From Acanthaster planci (taxonomy: Eukaryota; Echinodermata; Asteroidea; Valvatida; Acanthasteridae), in assembly GCF_001949145.1 (NCBI RefSeq), contig NW_019091671.1, positions 98,703 through 109,991 on the forward strand: a stretch of 11,289 nucleotides of DNA, read 5' to 3'. The notes under the pieces were generated by a model. It saw only the letters and a program-made list of their open reading frames with translations, searched no databases and was not told the DNA's origin. Each line of letters begins with the position of its first letter. The first letter of the stretch is position 1. The position numbers were made by a program, and so were the translations under genes. Positions 7,187 to 11,289 of the stretch are shown one piece after another.

Positions 7187-7435
7187 CTGTACTCTGACTG
7201 ACTTGCTTCTTGGTTTCACTGGTGTTACACTGATAGGAGGTGTGTAAAATGTCTCCTGTCTTAGCTCTGCTTCACCATCGCTTGATGAAGTCCCATCCAC
7301 TGCTGCTCCCTTATCCTCCATGTTGGCCAAATGCTCTCGATTCATAGGACAAGCTTGGACTTGTGTACCAAACCTGCCTGTTGTATCAATGTCACTGGCA
7401 TCATTATCCGAGTCATCAGGGCTGTAATAGGCAGA
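7187..7435 (-). CDS. HPS1: HPS1-like protein, internal exon (first of three in this window), acidic linker
   Basis: A 249-nt exon of 83 codons, phase 0. The acceptor is a clear CATTTCTGCAG above 7435 and the donor is CAG/GTATTG at 7186-7185. The translation starts SAYYSPDDSDNDASDIDTTG and ends SVRVQ. It is rich in Ser, Asp, Glu and Thr, so it is probably a disordered, phosphorylatable linker. The segment QETFYTPPISVTP sits where human HPS1 has EEYFTPAPSP (from memory), and the position before the CAPH exon is also consistent. Preceding exons, which should encode the N-terminal longin domain, are not recognised above 7435 in this window. They may lie beyond 11289 or be too diverged to see by eye. 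Confidence 0.5.
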
Positions 7436-7791
7436 CTGCAGAAATGAAAGTTAAGAATAACAGTGTACTTTCACTGAAATGACATGTCAGTGTGTATGTA
7501 TAAACGTCATCAAAAAAGTAATGTATTACCAGTAACTTTAAACATGGAATACACAACACAATCAATTGCAAACAAGCCAGAATTAAGTTTGTGAATGTGT
7601 GTATAAGAAATGCTGTCCACAAACAATGCAACTAAAACACTGTCAACAAAACAGCATCTTCAAGGGAGTTCATCAACTTGCTGTTATTTCCCATTATCCA
7701 TTTTGTCATAATTGGAAAATAACAAGTGTTTTTGAGTGCATTCTAGCATGGAAAGGCTAATTTCCCACTTAACTGTAAGGTACATCTAGGG
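7436..7791. other. No gene recognised; probable intron upstream of the first HPS1-like exon
   Basis: This directly precedes the acceptor CATTTCTGCAG on the minus strand. The open frame on the minus strand at 7631-7416 reads through that acceptor and looks like hydrophobic translation of AT-rich intron. No repeat or motif stands out. Confidence 0.55.
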
Positions 7792-8164
7792 GCAAGATCG
7801 ATCAAGGACTAGTAACTAGTAGTTAGTTTGTGATGTACCTAGCGCATGTACAGTAAAGTTGAAGTATAAAAAAACCCTAGTCAAATGTTGTCAGGTCATT
7901 AGGACTAGTGGCCACAGGAAGGCCAAAATAACAACAAGCAAAATTGTTATTAAAGACATACTGTTTTTCCTGCATTTTTCTTAAAACTGGTCCTCTCTGC
8001 TCTGTACTATTAAGAACGGTTGATGGCAACCAACGATGCAACCAACCTCGATAGGCTGGTTGCGAATAGTTGACTAGACTAGTCCATTGTTGACTAACGT
8101 GCATTCGATCAGAGTGAGTCGAACCAAGCTTAACTTCATATGTATGGTCCTTGATCGAATTTGC
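7792..8164. mobile_element. Possible non-autonomous DNA element with 18-bp terminal inverted repeats
   Basis: GCAAGATCGATCAAGGAC at 7792-7809 is matched in reverse complement by GTCCTTGATCGAATTTGC at 8147-8164: 16 of 18 positions agree, with the innermost 12 identical. The 373-bp span has no coding capacity I recognise. It contains several ACTAGT motifs (around 7808, 7815, 7903 and 8076) and an internal stem (8038-8063). Size and structure fit a MITE, but no clear target-site duplication flanks the repeats and the superfamily is unknown. Confidence 0.4.
8038..8063. repeat. Inverted repeat GCAACCAACC / GGCTGGTTGC
   Basis: The arms are 10 bp with one mismatch around a short loop. A further direct copy of the GCAACCAAC word lies about 14 bp to the left. 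The repeat is inside the inverted-repeat-bounded element at 7792-8164. Confidence 0.5.
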
Positions 8165-8919
8165 TCAAGAAAAGCAGATTTTTTAAAATCTTAAGTTGTG
8201 TACTTTCATGAAAAGAGGCTACAAACATTTATGCAAATGTACCATCTTTGTGTTTGAGAATTACTTCATGATCTACAACTGTACAACCCTCAACTTAATC
8301 ATTTTATGATATGCGTTAAAGTGATGACAGGAGTTGGATTTATGGTGTAACATGTACTGGATAGTCTTGCTTGACCTGTTTCATACATAGTAAGAACCAA
8401 TAAAACTTGTAGTGTTTGGGGGTTCATCAATAAAAGGACACTCCTCCTTTTTCTTTCTGAAAAGCTTTTGTTGCTGCAAAATGGAATCTGTCAGCTTCAC
8501 GCTGTCCTTTCAATATCACTAACCAACAAGGACGTGAATTTTGAGAAGTAAGAAATTACACCTTTACACCTTAATTTCCAGAAGCAACGCGCAAATCCAA
8601 ACACATACACCCACAACCACTGATCCACACATATATTTGTTTCACATATGTAGTATGGACATTCCTTTACTCAGGCAATATGCTCCTTTTCCTTCCGCTA
8701 CAATTTGTTTGAGCCGGATTTTGGACAATGATTTCACACACACGCAAACCAGAATACAGAATAACGACCTTGTGCTTGTATTGAGGAGCAGCTGTTTTAT
8801 ATCAGAAACATCCTCCCCGGCAAATACTCTCCAATCAATGTGGTTGTTGGTTATTGTGTGTTTACAGACTCTTTTCTTGAACTCATGATAAATTTTTCCA
8901 CTGGATTTCCCTGGCATAG
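8165..8919. other. Unassigned interval; short open segments only
   Basis: Open frames exist on both strands (plus 8541-8888; minus 8917-8642), but neither shows a known family, and both appear to be chance frames. On the minus strand around 8525-8430 a short segment reads LKGQREADRFHFAATKAF before a stop, with amino-acid composition more like real protein than its surroundings. Plus-strand AATAAA hexamers occur near 8400 and 8429 with no gene to assign them to. Confidence 0.4.
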
Positions 8920-9490
8920 GGTAGAAGGTTGTAATACAATGTCCGCAATAAAGAAATGCAGTGAGTCACCATCGCCCTGATGCTACTTGTACATAAGTTC
9001 ACCTAGGTGTTAAGACAGCATATTCTGTACAATGGCTCTCATTTACTTCTAAGCTTTGAATCCTCCCATCAACCCTCGATCCTGTTGGAATGGACCTCCA
9101 CTCTGTATGCAATGTGGGTGACAAACTCTACATCGTGATAACTTTAGACATGATATCCTTCCTGTTAAAGAATAGTATACATGAGTGCACTATCCGAGCA
9201 GGTAGTACTTTCCACAAAGGATGCAGGCAGCAGGTCCCAAGATACAAATACCCACTGATGACTAGGAGCGACAGGCAAGCCTCAACTGTACTTCTGCTTT
9301 CCTTTTAGCATACACTTGTCCATTTCATCTTTGTGAATGTAGCCTGGTCCTCCAAGCTGCACAGGATTTTGCCAAAAGCCATGTTGGGCATGTCTCTGAA
9401 GAACGAAAACCAGTCAATGAGTGACTCCTTGAGATAGGATCTTCCAAGATACTCAAGGAAACTTACAGGGGCGAAGTACAAAAACATCTA
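8920..9490 (-). pseudogene. Merlin-type (ISXO2-like) DDE transposase, degraded
   Basis: On the minus strand, about 9455-9395 reads YLKESLIDWFSFFRDM, the helix before the catalytic core. A second frame from about 9370 reads FWQNPVQLGGPGYIHKDEMD, then KCMLKGKQKYS, a TGA, and HQWVFVSWDLL. It continues past stops through GYHV and VEFV to VHSNRIEG near 9075. Further on, in another frame, come ELMYK and DSLHFFIADIVLQP. This is the order of an ISXO2-like/Merlin transposase: GGPG..(V/I)..DE with the first catalytic Asp, QWVF, and the N.IEG block with the catalytic Glu. Merlin elements move by cut and paste with 8-9 bp target duplications. The frame change near 9370 and multiple stops make it inactive. 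The second catalytic Asp region is not recognised. Terminal repeats were not identified. Confidence 0.75.
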
Positions 9491-9930
9491 GATTAGAGCC
9501 ATCAGCACACAATTAATTAGATGGGCATTGGCAAAGAAGCAGCAAAAACAAATTGACCGCTCACTTCAACTACTTCACTTCAACTTCACTCCATCTGTAC
9601 AATTATGCTGCTCAGTTCCTGGGAAATGGTGATCACAAATCTTACATCTAAGATGTACTCCAGGAGTAACAATGAACACCTTGTCCTCAGCCAGTTGCTT
9701 CTTACATGTTTCTCAAATTGCCAAAATGACAAAGCTGAACAAGTCCACTGTTGTTAAAACTGTCAAAAACACTGATTGTTGGCCATACAGCACAAATTCA
9801 TTTTCATTAACATGAATTTTGTTGACCTAAGTGTCTAACTTTGTTTTCTTCTAATGCTCACTGGTATATTCTGTATGGCTATCTTACTTTCCCCCATAAT
9901 CACTACTGTAACCGCTTAGAAGTATAGGAC
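9491..9930. other. Flank of the Merlin relic; one short Cys/His-rich frame
   Basis: This may include the decayed N-terminal part of the Merlin transposase on the minus strand (about 9490-9560), but similarity is too weak to map. A separate 45-codon minus-strand frame (9575-9712) is listed on its own. The rest is AT-rich without recognisable features. Confidence 0.4.
9575..9712 (-). other. 45-codon Cys/His-rich open segment, family unknown
   Basis: Between a TGA at 9713-9715 and a TGA at 9575-9577 the minus strand encodes QLAEDKVFIVTPGVHLRCKI, with CDHHFPGTEQHNC following. The arrangement C-x2-C-x2-H...H-x-C could bind zinc. The composition is unlike the chance frames around it. It lacks an ATG at its beginning, so it would have to be an exon or a fragment of a longer gene. 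It may be a piece of another transposon protein. I do not recognise it. Confidence 0.3.
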
Positions 9931-10116
9931 CTTTTTGCGATCGATTTACTGCGAAGAATTCTTTGCGAATTGCGGTGCAATTTCAGAAATTGTCCGGGGA
10001 GTCCTTTCTTTTGCGAAGGTAAAGGCCGATTCGCGAAGACTTGACTGCCACCATATGGGAGAAATGCAAAGCACTGTTTGGGAAACTTTGCGCCCCTCTT
10101 TGCTAATGATGGGCGA
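9931..10116. repeat. Cluster of GCGA / TTTGCGAA-like motifs
   Basis: GCGA occurs at about 9937, 9951, 9965, 10013, 10033 and 10113, mostly as TTTGCGAA or CTGCGAAG variants, including a TTCGCGAA palindrome (10030-10037). The block is CpG-richer than its AT-rich flanks, and both strands happen to be open for about 70 codons. It could be the remnant of a repeat family built on such words or a promoter-like CpG island. No coding similarity supports the open frames. Confidence 0.4.
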
Positions 10117-11289
10117 ACATAAGCTGAAATTCACAAACGATGCCTTACGTTGAAACACACATAATGCCTAGACCTTCAGACCTTGCAAGAATTTACCAAC
10201 GGAAACACCTTCACAAGTCACAAACACGATAACGCCCAGAATTAGAAGATTTGGTATAACAAGTATTGCAGATACATTAAAAGAGTAGGCCTGCCGTTAA
10301 AAAAAATGCAAAAAAATGACATGCGGTTCTTTGGTAGTCAGCGAACTTTTCGGTCATGAAACCAATGTTTTAACGACTCTCATGGAACTATTAAAACCCG
10401 TCCACCTTCCTGTCCCTCTGATAAAACTAGTGTGAAAGATTTTCCAACCTCCTTTGCAATGACATTTTAAGCTTTCACACAAAATTTGGATGCATTCTCA
10501 ATTGAAAATTAACATGTCATATCAACGAATTTGCTCCTGGAGTCAAGTCTTGAACCACGTGCTTGGCAGTGTCTACACTGTATTGACACAACACCCATTT
10601 CGATTGTTTGTCAAAGTCTCCATAAGCTGCGTAACAAATTCTCCAATTGGATGAAATTTGATTTCTGAGACCTCCGCAATACAGACACAGCAAGCAAAAT
10701 CCCAGTGACTGGCAATCTGATAGTTAGTGACATTTATTTATGTCTGTTTTGACCGATCTGCGTCAAAATGTTATTTTCTTGCTTAATTTCTGTTGAAAGT
10801 GTGATTATTGCAGAAATATCAAATCTTTTTTACAATGAACAGATAGAACTGTTCAAAAATTAAATGATTCTTTTTGAACAGAAATTCAAGTTATAGTTTT
10901 TTTATTGCTTTAGGAAATTTGGGGAACATATTTACTGATCTTAAATCATGAAATTTTGCTTTATAAAATTTTTCATCCTCATGGACGGCCCACTGTTTTT
11001 CTGTTTCCAGTGATATTGAATTTGGTGTTATTTTTTTTACAAACATTTTAAGCTACTAGGCTCCATTAAACACGAGCATTACCTTCAGATTTGTGCTCCA
11101 AATTTTCCCGGAGACTAAGGATAACACTGGAAACTTTTGCTAGTTCAGAGAATGTTTCTTTTACCGTACATTTTAATCCTTACAAGTGTTTCATTTTCTA
11201 TTAAAAAGAAACTCTACGGCTGTTCATCTCTCTCCAGGAACCGTCTTTTTTTCTGTAGATTTGAAATAAATTGAATGGGTAGAGGGAGA
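10117..11289. other. About 1.1 kb of AT-rich sequence with no gene recognised
   Basis: No open frame of useful length, splice-bounded exon, RNA gene or transposon motif was identified on either strand. The only structure noted is the GAACAG/CTGTTC repeat set at 10837-10881. Confidence 0.5.
10837..10881. repeat. Nested inverted repeats of GAACAG / CTGTTC
   Basis: CTGTTCAAAAA at 10849-10859 is the exact reverse complement of TTTTTGAACAG at 10871-10881, with an 11-nt loop. A third copy of the word (GAACAG at 10837-10842) pairs with the same CTGTTC across 6 nt. Two mutually exclusive stems are therefore possible. Confidence 0.6.

Noticed and set aside
7877-8104. 75-codon minus-strand frame
   Set aside because: It lies inside the inverted-repeat-bounded segment, with no family match; the composition is explained by repeated GCAACC and ACTAGT words.
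8541-8917. Overlapping open frames on both strands (115 and 91 codons)
   Set aside because: Neither shows a motif, and the minus frame begins in the decayed tail of the Merlin relic; considered chance.
9090-9308. 72-codon plus-strand frame
   Set aside because: It is antisense to the Merlin transposase core.
9935-10158. Coding exon in the GCGA cluster, open on both strands
   Set aside because: Openness on both strands is a by-product of composition; no splice borders or protein similarity.
1-11289. CRISPR arrays, tRNA or rRNA genes, bacterial operons
   Set aside because: None was seen by eye: no regularly spaced repeats, no cloverleaf recognised, no tightly packed genes with ribosome binding sites.

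Overview
The window looks like nuclear DNA of an invertebrate animal, most likely a marine one. A cnidarian is my best guess, but that rests on transposon flavour and cannot be proved from this sequence. Coding capacity is sparse and split by spliceosomal introns. There are no bacterial-style operons, and most recognisable protein similarity is to mobile elements in an advanced state of decay.

Layout from left to right. Positions 35-758 (+) hold the end of a DIRS-type retrotransposon polyprotein: RNase H and the region after it, then the start of a tyrosine recombinase. This is abruptly joined near 759 to a LINE-type reverse transcriptase fragment (760-1555, +) that ends before its catalytic YxDD motif. 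Positions 1556-2160 are unexplained. Positions 2165-5250 hold a degraded Polinton/Maverick, a virus-like DNA transposon. Its parts are a small zinc-ribbon-like protein (-), an FtsK/HerA-type packaging ATPase (-), a double-jelly-roll major capsid protein (-), the 3' half of a retroviral-type integrase (+), and the C-terminal tip of a protein-primed family B DNA polymerase (-). Integrase and polymerase meet tail to tail. All five are broken by stops, frameshifts or truncation.

Positions 5995-7435 (-) carry three well-formed exons, each a whole number of codons and all in phase 0, bounded by AG/GT splice sites. Joined, they resemble the middle of HPS1, a subunit of the BLOC-3 Rab32/38 exchange factor. 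This is the only part that looks like a functional host gene. If it is intact, the DIRS, LINE and Polinton relics lie in its next intron or beyond its 3' end, because no further HPS1-like exon was found down to position 1.

To the right lie a possible short non-autonomous inverted-repeat element (7792-8164) and a decayed Merlin (ISXO2-like DDE) transposase (8920-9490, -). Further right are a 45-codon Cys/His-rich reading frame (9575-9712, -), a cluster of GCGA motifs (9931-10116), and about 1.1 kb of AT-rich sequence with no gene I can support. The window is therefore a repeat graveyard around part of one host gene. The most informative item is the Polinton relic, for its gene content and the way it is rearranged.
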